A stretch of DNA of 64,000 nt from Xylophilus sp. GOD-11R (GTDB taxonomy: Bacteria; Pseudomonadota; Gammaproteobacteria; Burkholderiales; Burkholderiaceae_C): contig NZ_CP137854.1 in NCBI RefSeq assembly GCF_033546935.1, positions 3,162,001-3,226,000 of the forward strand. Direction: 5' to 3'. How positions within the stretch are numbered: the stretch's first letter is position 1; every line of letters starts with the position of its first letter. A model generated the notes under the pieces. It had not been told where the DNA came from and made no database searches. It saw only the letters and a program-made list of their open reading frames with translations. Positions 52,609 to 63,094 of the stretch are shown piece by piece. A program made the translations under genes and the position numbers.

Positions 52609-53493
52609 ATGGACATCTTCGGCGTTCCCCACCAGGCCCTGCTCGGGCAGATGTTCATCGGGCTGGTCAACGGCTCGTTCTACGCCATCCTGAGCCTGGG
52701 ACTGGCCATCATCTTCGGCCTGCTCAACGTGGTGAACTTCGCCCACGGCGCGCTCTACATGCTGGGCGCGCTGCTCACCTGGATGGCGCTCAACTACCTG
52801 GGCATCAACTACTGGCTGGCGCTGCTGGTCGCGCCGCTGGCCGTGGGCGGCCTGGGCATGGTCTTCGAGCGCACCATGATCCGCCACCTGCGCAGGCTCG
52901 ACCCCATCTACGGCCTGCTGCTGACCTTCGGCATGGCCCAGGTGCTGCAGAGCCTGGCGAGCAATTCCTACGGCGTCACCGGCCTGTCGTACAGCCCGCC
53001 CGAACTGCTGCGCGGCGCCACCGACGTGGGCTTCATGCGGCTGCCCAACTACCGTGCCTGGGTCGTCGTGGCCTCCATGGCGGTCTGCCTGTCGACCTGG
53101 TACGTGGTGGAGCGCACCCGCCTGGGCGCCTACCTGCGCGCCGGCACCGAAAACCCCGGCATGGTGCAGGCCTTCGGCATCAACCTGCCGCTGATCGTCA
53201 CGCTCACCTACGGCTTCGGCGCCGCGCTCGCGGCCTTCGCCGGCGTGCTGGCCGCGCCGGTGGTGCAGGTCAGCCCGCTGATGGGCGCCGACATCGTGGT
53301 GGTGGTGTTCGCGGTGGTGGTGGTCGGCGGCATGGGCTCGATCCTCGGCTCCATCGTCACCGGCCTGCTGCTCGGCGTGGTCGAGGGCCTGACCCGCGTG
53401 TACTACCCGCCGGCCTCCAACGTGGTGATCTTCGCGATCATGGCGGTGGTGCTGATGTTCCGTCCTTCCGGCCTGTTCGGCACCGCCAAATGA
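52609..53493 (+). CDS. HAAT ABC transporter permease, LivH type (cassette 2)
   Basis: 294 residues with multiple membrane helices. The LivH pattern is FYAILSLGLAIIFGLLNVVN, FAHGALYMLGALL, and the coupling loop YLRAGTENPGMVQAFGINLP. Starts one base after the second binding-protein gene and overlaps the LivM-type gene by ATGA. Confidence 0.92.
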   Translation: MDIFGVPHQALLGQMFIGLVNGSFYAILSLGLAIIFGLLNVVNFAHGALYMLGALLTWMALNYLGINYWLALLVAPLAVGGLGMVFERTMIRHLRRLDPIYGLLLTFGMAQVLQSLASNSYGVTGLSYSPPELLRGATDVGFMRLPNYRAWVVVASMAVCLSTWYVVERTRLGAYLRAGTENPGMVQAFGINLPLIVTLTYGFGAALAAFAGVLAAPVVQVSPLMGADIVVVVFAVVVVGGMGSILGSIVTGLLLGVVEGLTRVYYPPASNVVIFAIMAVVLMFRPSGLFGTAK

Positions 53494-54506
53494 ACCACAC
53501 GCACACGACCTCCCCCACCCCGTCGCGCCTGGCCCGCCTGCGCGGCCCGGCCATCGTCCTGCTGCTGCTGGCCAGTCTGGCGGCGCCGCTGGTGGTGTAT
53601 CCGGTCTTCATGATGAAGATCTACTGCTTCGCGCTCTTCGCCAGCGCGTTCAACCTGCTGTTCGGCTTCGCCGGGCTGATGTCCTTCGGCCATGCAGCGT
53701 TTCTGGGCAGCGCGGCCTACATCTGCGGCTACTCGGTGCGCAGCCTGGGTTTTCCGCCCGAGCTCGGCCTGTTGGCCGGCACCGCCACCGCCGCCGTGCT
53801 GGGTTTCGTGGTCGGCCGGCTGGCCATCCGGCGCGAGGGCATCTACTTCTCGATGGTGACCCTGGCGCTGGCGCAGATGGTGTATTTCATCTGCCTGCAG
53901 GCGCCCTTCACCGGGTCGGAAGACGGCATCCAGGGCATACCGCGCGGCAAGCTGCTCGGCTTCATCGACCTGGACAACCCCCTGGCCATGTACTACTTCG
54001 TGCTCGCCATCTTCGTTTTTGGTTTCTGGTCGGTGCACCGCATCGTGCATTCGCCCTTCGGCCAGGTGCTCAAGGCCATCCGCGAGAACGAGCCGCGCGC
54101 CATCTCGCTGGGCTACGACGTGCAGCGCTACAAGCTGGTGACCTTCGTGCTGTCGGCCTCGCTCGCCGGCCTGGCCGGCGCCACCAAGACCCTGGTGTTC
54201 CAGCTGGTCACCCTCACCGACGTGCACTGGTCCACCTCCGGCGAGGCGGTGCTGATGACGCTGGTGGGCGGCATGGGTACCATCTTCGGCCCGCTGGTGG
54301 GCGCGGCCGTGGTGGTGTCGCTGGAGCATTACCTCTCGGGGTTGGGCTCCTGGGTCACGCTCATCATGGGTTTGATCTTCATGGCCTGCGTGCTGATGTT
54401 CCGCGAGGGCATCGTCGGCAGCGCCCGCTCGTTCTGGCAGTGGCGCCGCGCGCGCCGCGAAGCCGCTACCGCGGCAAAGCCGCTTTCCGTCAACGCCGAG
54501 GCCTGA
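53490..54506 (+). CDS. HAAT ABC transporter permease, LivM type (cassette 2)
   Basis: 338 residues. After a polar N terminus come eight or so helices with the LivM pattern ASAFNLLFGFAGLMSFGHAA, FLGSAAYICGY, and the coupling loop AIRENEPRAISLGYDVQRYK. The C terminus is short and basic (QWRRARREAAT). It ends cassette 2; the amidohydrolase gene follows after 19 bp, so it is probably on the same transcript. Confidence 0.92.
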   Translation: MNHTHTTSPTPSRLARLRGPAIVLLLLASLAAPLVVYPVFMMKIYCFALFASAFNLLFGFAGLMSFGHAAFLGSAAYICGYSVRSLGFPPELGLLAGTATAAVLGFVVGRLAIRREGIYFSMVTLALAQMVYFICLQAPFTGSEDGIQGIPRGKLLGFIDLDNPLAMYYFVLAIFVFGFWSVHRIVHSPFGQVLKAIRENEPRAISLGYDVQRYKLVTFVLSASLAGLAGATKTLVFQLVTLTDVHWSTSGEAVLMTLVGGMGTIFGPLVGAAVVVSLEHYLSGLGSWVTLIMGLIFMACVLMFREGIVGSARSFWQWRRARREAATAAKPLSVNAEA

Positions 54507-54525
54507 GCCTTTCAATCTTGCCGCC

Positions 54526-55557
54526 ATGGATAAATTCGACCCCCGCTACAAGAAGAGCAACTTCCCGCAGATCCGTCCGGACTGGCTCGCGCTGACGCAG
54601 GAGGAAGTGCTGCTGCCGGAGCAGCGCATCGTCGACACCCACCACCATTTCTGGGACGAGGAAAGCGCGCCCTACCACGCCGGCGACCTGCTGGCCGACC
54701 TGCGTGGCGGCCACGCGGTCGAGGCGACGGTGCTCGTCGAATGCAAGGCCCGCTATCGCGCCGACGGGCCGGTGCATCTGCGCCCGGTCGGCGAGACCGA
54801 GTTCGCGGTGGCGCAGGCCGAGCATGCGGCCCGGCAGGGGGTGAACGTGTGCCAGGGCATCGTCGGCTGGGCCGATCTGCAGCTCGGCGAGCGGGTCGAG
54901 GAGGTGCTGGCCGCGCATGCCGAGGCGGGCAAGGGGCGGTTTCGGGGCGTGCGTTGCCGGGCCGCGTGGAGCGACGACCCGGTGCTGGCCGGGCCTGCGG
55001 ACGGGCCGCCTGCCGGGCTCGTGCTGGAGGCGGATTTCCAGGCCGGGGTGCGGACCTTGACCCGGATGGGCTACAGCCTGGATCTCTGGCTGTATCACAC
55101 GCAGTTGGGCGATGCGATCCGGCTGGCGCAGGACTGTGCGGAGACGCCTGTCGTGTTGAACCATGTCGGCGGGCCGTTGGGGATCGGGCCGTTCGCCGGG
55201 CGGCGGGCGGAGGTGTTCGATGTCTGGCGCCGGGACATGCTGGCATTGGCTCGTTGTGCCAATGTGCATGTCAAGCTGGGCGGGCTGGCGATGCCGCGGA
55301 CCGGCTTTCCGTTCGCTTCTGCTGCAGCGCCTGTTTCGTCCGAGGAGCTGGCTGCTGCCTGGAGGCCCTACATCGAGACCTGCATCGAAGCTTTCGGGGC
55401 AGAGCGTTGCATGTTCGAGAGCAACTTTCCTGTCGATAAAGGGATGTGTGGGTACACCGTGCTTTGGAATGCCTTCAAGCGGGTGGTGGGGGGGGCGTCC
55501 GTTGGCGAACGGGAGGCGCTGTTTGACGGTACTGCGCGGGTGTTTTATCGGATTTGA
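54526..55557 (+). CDS. amidohydrolase-family (COG3618-type) TIM-barrel hydrolase
   Basis: 343 residues. The metal motif is IVDTHHHFWDEESAPY near residues 37-52; later blocks include VVLNHVGGPLGIGPFAGR and ERCMFESNFPVDKGMCGY, typical of COG3618 lactonases and amidohydrolases acting on dicarboxylate-like or aromatic lactones. The gene trails the cassette-2 transporter and probably acts on its substrate. Codon use shifts over the last 250 bp toward G/T-ending codons, as the gene runs into repeat DNA, though the frame stays open to the expected C terminus (LFDGTARVFYRI). Confidence 0.88.
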   Translation: MDKFDPRYKKSNFPQIRPDWLALTQEEVLLPEQRIVDTHHHFWDEESAPYHAGDLLADLRGGHAVEATVLVECKARYRADGPVHLRPVGETEFAVAQAEHAARQGVNVCQGIVGWADLQLGERVEEVLAAHAEAGKGRFRGVRCRAAWSDDPVLAGPADGPPAGLVLEADFQAGVRTLTRMGYSLDLWLYHTQLGDAIRLAQDCAETPVVLNHVGGPLGIGPFAGRRAEVFDVWRRDMLALARCANVHVKLGGLAMPRTGFPFASAAAPVSSEELAAAWRPYIETCIEAFGAERCMFESNFPVDKGMCGYTVLWNAFKRVVGGASVGEREALFDGTARVFYRI

Positions 55558-55615
55558 AGTTGGGGTTTGCTCTTTGCTGGGGCAGCTTGTCTTTTTTCTT
55601 TTCTTCTACTGTTCG

Positions 55616-55904
55616 TAGGGTGGAGCTGGGGGCTTGCGCGCCCCCAGACCCGCGGTAACTTTCTTTTGTTGGGACAAAAGAAAGTCACCAAAGAAAAACC
55701 CTTGAAGACGAGCTCGAAGCTCGGTCGGGCCATTGCTTCGCTCGGCCTGGGGAATGTGCCTTCGAACGCTCTAGCGGCAACAGTTTGGACAAGGGTTGAT
55801 CCAGAGCCATGGCCCCGCTTCGCGGGTCGAGGCTGAGAGGGTAAGGACAGTTCACCGCACTGAGCACGGTGAGGGGGCCGCGCTGGTTCAATCGCCATGC
55901 TCGC
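55616..55904 (-). repeat. dispersed repeat, copy B (complete, no IS: empty site)
   Basis: Inverted relative to copies A and C. From low to high coordinate it has the GGGCTTGCGCGCCCCCAG block, CGCGGTAACTTTCTTTTG, the hairpin ACTTTCTTTTGT/ACAAAAGAAAGT (55658-55685) and then the body to CGCGCTGGTTCAATCGCC. Because no element interrupts it, it shows the IS110 target before insertion: GCGGTAA-CT-TTCTTTT, with CT at 55659-55660. No gene is present between 55558 and 56311. Confidence 0.88.
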
Positions 55905-56056
55905 TGCGCGCCGGGGTGTGGCCGGAGCGATCAGTCGCGTGCGATTCGCCCCGCTTGTCGATTTGATCAGTGCGCCCGGTTCTCAGCCGGCCGGCGGTCA
56001 TGTCATATGACCATTCGACGCGCCAGTGCGTTCTCGGCCGTGCAAGCAGCGCGCGT
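55905..56056. other. spacer between inverted repeat copies B and C
   Basis: Between the two head-to-head repeats lies about 150 bp with GATCAGTCGCGTGCGATTCG and CATATGACCATTCGACGCGC but no recognisable gene or known site. Short open frames here have no domain support. Confidence 0.4.
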
Positions 56057-56296
56057 GGCCATCGGAGCAGCACGGCCCCGTCGCTGTGCTCAGTGCGGTC
56101 ACCTGTTCTTACCCTCTCAGCCCCAACCCTGCGAAGCAGGGGCAGAGGCACTGGATCGACCCTTGTCCAAACTGTTGCCGTTAGAGCGTTCGAAGGCACA
56201 TTCCCCAGGCCGAGCGAAGCAATGGCCCGACCGAGCTTCGAGCTCGTCTTCAAGGCAACTTTCTTTGGTGACTTTCTTTTTTGCCAGAAAAGAAAG
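56057..56296 (+). repeat. dispersed repeat, copy C (left part, interrupted by IS110)
   Basis: Same order of blocks as copy A, ending in the hairpin ACTTTCTTTT - TTGCCAG - AAAAGAAAG immediately before the IS110 junction. The right part continues at 57521-57566. Copies B and C face each other as a roughly 240-bp inverted repeat with a 150-bp spacer. Confidence 0.85.
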
Positions 56297-56311
56297 ACAC
56301 CGTCTTGGTCG

Positions 56312-57512
<1,201 letters not shown>

Positions 57513-57520
57513 GGTATCAG

Positions 57521-57566
57521 TTACCGCGGGTCTGGGGGCGCGCAAGCCCCCAGCTCCATCCTACGA
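57521..57566 (+). repeat. dispersed repeat, copy C (right part)
   Basis: TTACCGCGGGTCTGGGGGCG, then GCAAGCCCCCAGCTCCA, identical to 5832-5868 apart from its last bases. After it, 57567-57686 is an A-rich spacer (AGAAAGAAAAAAAG, CAGCAAAGAGCAAG) without a gene. Confidence 0.85.
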
Positions 57567-57686
57567 ACAGTAGAAGAAAGAAAAAAAGACAAGCCAGCAA
57601 AGAGCAAGCCCCAGCCCCCCCCCTCAGCAAAGAGAAGAAATCGAAAGAGCTCAAAACCACCAGATACAGCAAACGAAGCGACAGGA

Positions 57687-58571
57687 TCAATCGCCGCGAT
57701 CCCCCCACCAGAACCCCTCACCCTCCCTCCTCAACTTCCCCCCAAACGGCGCCAAGAAATGCGCTGGCAACAACGTAGCCCCCCGATCAACGCACTCCCC
57801 CAAAACCCGCGTCCGGGTCGCGACAGACTGCACCTGGTCGATACACCCAAAACAACTCCACCCCGGATTCCTCAGTTGCACCGGGTGATGAATCATGTCC
57901 CCGGTGAACACGGCCGCCTCACCACCCGAGGTAAGCCACAGGGCCACATGCCCCGGCGTATGCCCGGGCGTCGGCGCGACGACCAGACAGTCGGCGATCT
58001 CCGCGTAGTCGTCGACCACCATCGCCTGTCCCGCCTCCACCACCGGCAGCACACTGTCCCGATACCCCGCCAGGTGATGACTGTTCGCATCCGTCGCGAA
58101 CTTCCCCGCCCAGAACTCGTGCTCCTTGCGTCCGAAGACGTACTTGGCGTTGGGAAAGGTCGGCACCCACCGCCCATCCACCAGCCGCGTGTTCCAACCC
58201 ACGTGGTCGGCATGCAGATGGGTGCACAGCACATAGTCGATGTCTTCCGGCCGGGCGCCGGCAGCGGCCAGCCGTTCGAGAAAGGGCGTCTGCAGCTGGC
58301 ACCAGTCCGGCCGCCCCGGCCGGTCCTTGTCGTTGCCGATGCAGCCATCGATCAGGATCTTCGCCCGGCCGGTGTCCACCAGCCACGAATGCATGCTCAG
58401 CAATAGCCGGCCGCTGTCGGCCTCGTAATGGCCAGGCGCCATCCAGTCGATGTTGCGCGCCACGTCCTCCTCGGTGGACAGGCGGAAGAAGTCGCGGAAC
58501 AGAAAGCTCCGGTCGATCATTTCCTCCACCCGCGTGGCCGTCACCGTGCCGATCTTGAATCTCACCACCAT
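57687..58571 (-). CDS. metallo-beta-lactamase-fold hydrolase
   Basis: 294 residues. The di-zinc motif is CTHLHADHVGWN (HxHxDH), followed by the third histidine in TPGHTPGHVALWL, the bridging Asp in FTGDMIHHPV and a late histidine in LLPAHFLAPFGG. This pattern is common to AHL-lactonase-like and other small-ester MBL hydrolases; the substrate is not evident. No signal peptide. It is the last gene of the minus-strand run that includes HAAT cassette 3, 22 bp after the LivF-type gene, so it may hydrolyse the transported compound. Its 3' end borders the repeat spacer. Confidence 0.9.
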   Translation of the reverse strand: MVVRFKIGTVTATRVEEMIDRSFLFRDFFRLSTEEDVARNIDWMAPGHYEADSGRLLLSMHSWLVDTGRAKILIDGCIGNDKDRPGRPDWCQLQTPFLERLAAAGARPEDIDYVLCTHLHADHVGWNTRLVDGRWVPTFPNAKYVFGRKEHEFWAGKFATDANSHHLAGYRDSVLPVVEAGQAMVVDDYAEIADCLVVAPTPGHTPGHVALWLTSGGEAAVFTGDMIHHPVQLRNPGWSCFGCIDQVQSVATRTRVLGECVDRGATLLPAHFLAPFGGKLRREGEGFWWGDRGD

Positions 58572-58593
58572 CGCTCGCTCCTTGGGTCCGAAT

Positions 58594-59313
58594 TCAGTAC
58601 AGCTCCATCAGCCGGGCGTTGTCGGCCAGCTCGGCGGGCACGGTGTCGCGCACGATCGCGCCCGCCTTCATCACCAGCACCCGGTCGGAGATCTTCAGCG
58701 CTTCCTTGACGTTCTGCTCCACCAGCAGGATCGACATGCCGGTGCGGTCCTGCAGCTCGCGGATCGGCCGCAGCAGGTCCTGGAACAGCTTGGGCGCCAG
58801 GCCGATGGAAGGCTCGTCCATCAGCAGGCAGCGCGGCTGGCTGAGCAGCGCACGGCCGATGGAAACCATCTGCTGCTGACCACCCGACAGCGAGCCGGCG
58901 CGCCGGTCGTAGAAGTCCTTCAGCAGTGGCAGCACCGACAGCACCCAGTCCAGCCGGGCGGCCTGCTCGGCCTTGGGCACGCCGGCGGCCCACAGGCCGA
59001 GCCGCATGGTCTCGGCGACGGTGAGGCCGGGGAAGATGCCGCGCCCCTCGGGCACCAGCGACACGCCGCCGGCCACCAGGTCCCGGGGGCTGGGCCGGGC
59101 AATGGCGCGGCCGTGCAGCGCGATCTCGCCGGCCGACACCGGGATCAGCCCGACCAGCGCCTTCAGCAGCGTCGACTTGCCGGCGCCGTTGTGGCCGATG
59201 AGGCACAGCACCTCGTTGGCCCGCAGGTCGAAATCCAGGCCTTCGAGCACCGGCCGCCCGCCGTAGCCCACGACCAGGCCGCGTCCGCTCAGTACCGTGT
59301 TGTCGCCGCTCAT
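58594..59313 (-). CDS. HAAT ABC transporter ATPase, LivF type (cassette 3)
   Basis: 239 residues. Walker A CLIGHNGAGKSTLLKAL, signature SLSGGQQQMVSIGRALL, Walker B CLLMDEPSIGLAP, H-loop LLVEQNVKEALKI: all canonical. It overlaps the LivG-type gene by ATGA and precedes the MBL hydrolase gene. Confidence 0.92.
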   Translation of the reverse strand: MSGDNTVLSGRGLVVGYGGRPVLEGLDFDLRANEVLCLIGHNGAGKSTLLKALVGLIPVSAGEIALHGRAIARPSPRDLVAGGVSLVPEGRGIFPGLTVAETMRLGLWAAGVPKAEQAARLDWVLSVLPLLKDFYDRRAGSLSGGQQQMVSIGRALLSQPRCLLMDEPSIGLAPKLFQDLLRPIRELQDRTGMSILLVEQNVKEALKISDRVLVMKAGAIVRDTVPAELADNARLMELY

Positions 59314-60089
59314 GCCGCCTGCTCCCCGAAATAGATGGCCGCCAGGTGCGGATCGGCCAGCACCTGGGCCGGCTCGCCGTCGGCCAGCAACTTGCCGCGA
59401 TCCAGAAAGGCGATGCGGTCGGAGATGCCGACGACGATATCGAGGTTGTGCTCGATGATGCAGACGGTCACGCCACGCCGGGTCTGCGAGCGCAGGAGTT
59501 CCAGGAAAAGCGCGTACGAGTTGCGGTCCAGCCCGGAGGCCGGCTCGTCGAGCAACCAGAGCGTGGAGTCGGTGGCCATGACGCGGGCGATGCTGAGGAA
59601 CTTGCGCTCCGCGTACGACAGGTCGATGGCCCGCACCCGGGCCTTGCCGGCCAGCCGGGTCTGCTCGAGGATCTGCGCGACCCGGTCGGCGCGGCCACGT
59701 GCGCCCGCCCGACCACCGCGCTGCCACAGCCAGGCGCGCGGCTCCATGGCGGTCAGCACGTTTTCTTCCACGCTCATCTGGTCGAAGAGCCGCAGGTCCT
59801 GAAAGGTGCGACCCACGCCCATGCGGGCGATGCGCCAGTGGGCAGCGCGGCCGATCGGCTGGCCGTGCAGCAGGATTTCGCCGGAGTCCTGCGCCAAGTG
59901 GCCGGTGATCTGGTTGAAGAGCGTGGTCTTGCCCGCGCCGTTGGGGCCGACCAGGGTGGTGACGATGCCCGGGCGCAGGCTGATGGAGACGTCGTCGGTC
60001 ACCTTCAGACCGCCGAAGCTCTTGTTGAGGTGGCGGATCTCCAGGATGGGCGGCGCGGTGTCGCTCGCGGTGAGAGGGGTGACGCTCAT
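59310..60089 (-). CDS. HAAT ABC transporter ATPase, LivG type (cassette 3)
   Basis: 259 residues with a 14-residue extension before LEIRHLNKSFGGLKVTDDVS. Walker A LVGPNGAGKTTLFNQ, degenerate signature LSYAERKFLSIARVM, Walker B LWLLDEPASGLD. Coupled to both neighbours by ATGA overlaps. Confidence 0.92.
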   Translation of the reverse strand: MSVTPLTASDTAPPILEIRHLNKSFGGLKVTDDVSISLRPGIVTTLVGPNGAGKTTLFNQITGHLAQDSGEILLHGQPIGRAAHWRIARMGVGRTFQDLRLFDQMSVEENVLTAMEPRAWLWQRGGRAGARGRADRVAQILEQTRLAGKARVRAIDLSYAERKFLSIARVMATDSTLWLLDEPASGLDRNSYALFLELLRSQTRRGVTVCIIEHNLDIVVGISDRIAFLDRGKLLADGEPAQVLADPHLAAIYFGEQAA

Positions 60090-60967
60090 TTCACCCCCTG
60101 CCTCGCCACGCCCGCGATGCCGCCGGGCCGGTAGATCATGAGCAGCACCATCGCCAGGCCATAGACGATCTGCTGGATCGAGCCCACCTCGGTCTGCGGC
60201 AGAAACGGCAGGTAGCTGAACAGGCTGGGCAGCACCATCAGCAGCACCGCGCCGACGATGGGGCCGAGCACCGTGCCGACGCCACCGATGATGATCATGG
60301 CCATGAGCTGCACCGAGGTGTCGAGCGTGAAGCTCTCCACGTTGATGAAGCTCAGGTAGAAGGCGTAGAGCACGCCGGCCACCGCCGCCAGGGCCGAGGA
60401 GACGACCACGCTCAGCGTCTTGATCGCCGCCACGTTCTTGCCGCAGGCGCATGCAGCCGATTCGCTGTCGCGCACCGCGCGCAAGTTACGGCCGAAGCTG
60501 GTCTTGAGCAGCACGCTGGTGACCGCGACGATCGCGAGCAGGCAGCCCGCCGCCAGGCCGAGCGCCTCGTAAGGGCCGTCGAGCTCCTGCTGGAACAGCC
60601 GCGCCGGCGGTATCGCGCTCAGGCCGCTGTTGCCGCCGGTGACCGACTTCCATTCGGCAAAGACCGTCAGACCCAGCATCTGCAGCCCGAGCGAGGCGGC
60701 GACGAAGTATTCGCCCCGCACCCGCAGCGCCGGCAAGGCCAGCACCAGCGACAGCGCGCCGGCCACCGCCATGGCCACCGGCAGCACCGCCAGCAGCGAG
60801 GAGCCCCAGGTCAGGCCCATGTAGGCGGCCACGTAAGCACCGATGCCGAAGAAGATGGCGTGGGCCAGCGAGAAGATGCCGGCATAGCCCAGGATGAAGT
60901 TGAGGGTGACCGCCAGGATCGCGTTGATGCAGATCAGCGTCGCCAGGTTGAGCAGGTAGGCCAGCAT
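60086..60967 (-). CDS. HAAT ABC transporter permease, LivM type (cassette 3)
   Basis: 293 residues, starting directly with the first helix (MLAYLLNLATLICINAILAV), so shorter than the LivM-type proteins of cassettes 1 and 2. Pattern: TLNFILGYAGIFSLAHAIFF, GIGAYVAAYMG, and the coupling loop NLRAVRDSESAACACGKNVA. The start at 60967 follows CAGGAGGC-like sequence in the 14-bp gap after the LivH-type gene. Confidence 0.92.
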   Translation of the reverse strand: MLAYLLNLATLICINAILAVTLNFILGYAGIFSLAHAIFFGIGAYVAAYMGLTWGSSLLAVLPVAMAVAGALSLVLALPALRVRGEYFVAASLGLQMLGLTVFAEWKSVTGGNSGLSAIPPARLFQQELDGPYEALGLAAGCLLAIVAVTSVLLKTSFGRNLRAVRDSESAACACGKNVAAIKTLSVVVSSALAAVAGVLYAFYLSFINVESFTLDTSVQLMAMIIIGGVGTVLGPIVGAVLLMVLPSLFSYLPFLPQTEVGSIQQIVYGLAMVLLMIYRPGGIAGVARQGVK

Positions 60968-60981
60968 GGGCGGTGCTTTCT

Positions 60982-61854
60982 TCAGGAGGCTACCGGCCGG
61001 CCGAAAAAGCCGGTCGGCCGGAACAGGATGAAGGCGAACAGCACGATGAAGCTGACCGCGTCGGTCCACTGCGGCGGAAACCACAGCAGCGCCAGGTTCT
61101 CGGCCATGCCCAGCAATAGCCCGGCGCAGGCCGCGCCTCGCAGGCTGCCCACCCCGCCGACGATGGTGGCGGCCATGCTGATCAGCATCACGTGGTGGCC
61201 GATGGCCGGGTTGAGCCCGGCCGAGGCCGAGGTGAGGATGGCCGCCGGCACCGCCAGCAGCGAGCCGAGCGCGAACACCACCGTGGAGAGCCGGCGCGGG
61301 TTCATGCCGAAGACCCGCACCAGCTCGGGGTTCTCCGACAGCGCGCGCAGCGCCACGCCCACGTTGGTCCGCATCAGGAACACCTGCAGCGCCAGGAAGA
61401 ACACCACCGCGCAGACGATGGCGATGCCCGACAGCGGCGAGACGAAGAGCGAGGGCATCAGCTCCACGCTGGCGCTGAGCGGCGTCGACACCGAGATGAA
61501 GCTGCGGCCGAAGACGATGCCGATGGCGTTCTGCACGATGATCGCCGCCCCGAACGAGGCCACGAAGACGGTGAAGTACGAGCCCTCGTGCCGCTTGATC
61601 GGCAGGTAGACGCAGCGGTCCATGAACACGCCGAAGGCCACCGCCGCGACCGCCGCCGCGGCCGTGGCCAGCGACCAGTGCAGGTGGGCGATGGAGTAGA
61701 GCCAGTAGAAGACGTAGCCGGCGATGGTGAAGGTGGAGCCATGCGCGAAATGGAACACCTTGGTCGAGCCGAAGATCAGCGAGAAGCCGACCGCGGTGAG
61801 GGCGTAGAGCGCCCCTACCTGCAGGCCGTTGATCAGCAGTTGCAGCAGCAGCAT
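60982..61854 (-). CDS. HAAT ABC transporter permease, LivH type (cassette 3)
   Basis: 290 residues, hydrophobic. Pattern: NGLQVGALYALTAVGFSLIF, GSTKVFHFAHGSTFTIAGY, coupling loop ALRALSENPELVRVFGMNPR. Together with the LivM-type partner it forms the membrane channel of the third HAAT system in the window. It lies 23 bp after the binding-protein gene. Confidence 0.92.
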   Translation of the reverse strand: MLLLQLLINGLQVGALYALTAVGFSLIFGSTKVFHFAHGSTFTIAGYVFYWLYSIAHLHWSLATAAAAVAAVAFGVFMDRCVYLPIKRHEGSYFTVFVASFGAAIIVQNAIGIVFGRSFISVSTPLSASVELMPSLFVSPLSGIAIVCAVVFFLALQVFLMRTNVGVALRALSENPELVRVFGMNPRRLSTVVFALGSLLAVPAAILTSASAGLNPAIGHHVMLISMAATIVGGVGSLRGAACAGLLLGMAENLALLWFPPQWTDAVSFIVLFAFILFRPTGFFGRPVAS

Positions 61855-61877
61855 GGCGGGTGGCGGGTGGCGAGTGG

Positions 61878-63011
61878 CTACTGCACCGGCAGCACGGCGA
61901 TCACGCGCGTGGACTTGCCGTCGTACTCGTTGACCTGCATCGGCGCGGCCACGGTGCCGTTGTCCTGGAAGACGATGCGCCCGCCCACCATGTCGAAGGC
62001 CTTGGTCTCCAGGCGCTGGGCCAGCAGGTTCTCACCGGTGATCGGCTTGCCCTTCTTCTGCAGCTCCACCGACAGCAGCGCGAACAGGCGCACCGAGTTG
62101 TAGAAGTTGGCGGCGTAGATGGTCGGCTGCTTGCCCGGGTACTTGGCGCGGAACGACTCCACGAAGCGGCGGGTGACCGGGTCCGGCGAATCCCAGTTGA
62201 CGTGCTGGGTGGTGTAGAGCGCGCCCTTGGATTCGGGCAGGGCTTCGAGCTCCGGCAGCACGAAGGTCGAGAAGCTGGCGAGCTGCTGGGTCACGCCGTT
62301 GTCGCGCAGCTGCTTGACGATCTGCACCTGCTGCGCGCCCCACGAGGCGATGTAGATCGCATCGGGCCTGGCCTCGCGCACCTTGGCCGCGATGCCGCTG
62401 AACTGCTGCAGGCTCGCCGGTATCGACAGCGCCGCCACCAGCTCGCCACCGGCGGCCGGCAGGGTGCTCTCCATCTCCTTGAGCACCGCCTGGCCGACCG
62501 TCTCGTCGACGTAGATCAGCACGAAGCGCTTGGCCTTGCGCTCCTTGATCAGGTAGGGAAGCATGGCCTTCACGTCGAAGCTGATCAGCGGCAGCACGTT
62601 CCAGAAGAACGGCCCCTGCTCGGCCAGCTCCGGCGCCACGCCCGAACCGTTGAGGATGGGCGTCTTGCTGCGCGCGGCGATGGGCGCGGTGGCCTTGAGC
62701 ACGCCGGTGAAGGACGACAGCACGTAAGGCACCTTGTCGACGTTGACCAGCTTGTTCATGCCGATCACCCCGCGCTGCGGCGTGCCCTGGCTGTCTTCGT
62801 AGACGATGGACAGCTTGCCCGGCAGCATCTTGTCGGCGTTGATATGGTCCACCGCCAGGTTGCTGCCGGTCATGAAGACGTCGCCGTACGAGCCCTGGGG
62901 CCCGCTGAGCGGAAAGTTGGCGCCGATGCGGATGTCCTGCGCCTGGGCCGAAAGGCAGGCGAGGGCCGTGGCCGCGCACGCGATGGCGCGCAGGATGGAC
63001 CGGGTTGTCAT
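61878..63011 (-). CDS. HAAT substrate-binding protein (cassette 3)
   Basis: 377 residues. Sec signal peptide SILRAIACAATALACLSAQA. The mature part starts IRIGANFPLSGPQGSYGDVF and continues with DHINADKMLPGKLSIVYEDS, the type-I periplasmic binding fold. First gene of the minus-strand run binding protein-H-M-G-F-MBL. The ATG at 63011 follows AAGGAGACAAACACC on the minus strand, a strong ribosome site. Ligand unknown. Confidence 0.92.
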   Translation of the reverse strand: MTTRSILRAIACAATALACLSAQAQDIRIGANFPLSGPQGSYGDVFMTGSNLAVDHINADKMLPGKLSIVYEDSQGTPQRGVIGMNKLVNVDKVPYVLSSFTGVLKATAPIAARSKTPILNGSGVAPELAEQGPFFWNVLPLISFDVKAMLPYLIKERKAKRFVLIYVDETVGQAVLKEMESTLPAAGGELVAALSIPASLQQFSGIAAKVREARPDAIYIASWGAQQVQIVKQLRDNGVTQQLASFSTFVLPELEALPESKGALYTTQHVNWDSPDPVTRRFVESFRAKYPGKQPTIYAANFYNSVRLFALLSVELQKKGKPITGENLLAQRLETKAFDMVGGRIVFQDNGTVAAPMQVNEYDGKSTRVIAVLPVQ

Positions 63012-63094
63012 GGTGTTTGTCTCCTTCGTGAAAAACCGGGGACGGCCGCCCGGCCCGCGCCTCTGACCGGGCGCGTGGCGGGCGGCCGGGCCGC

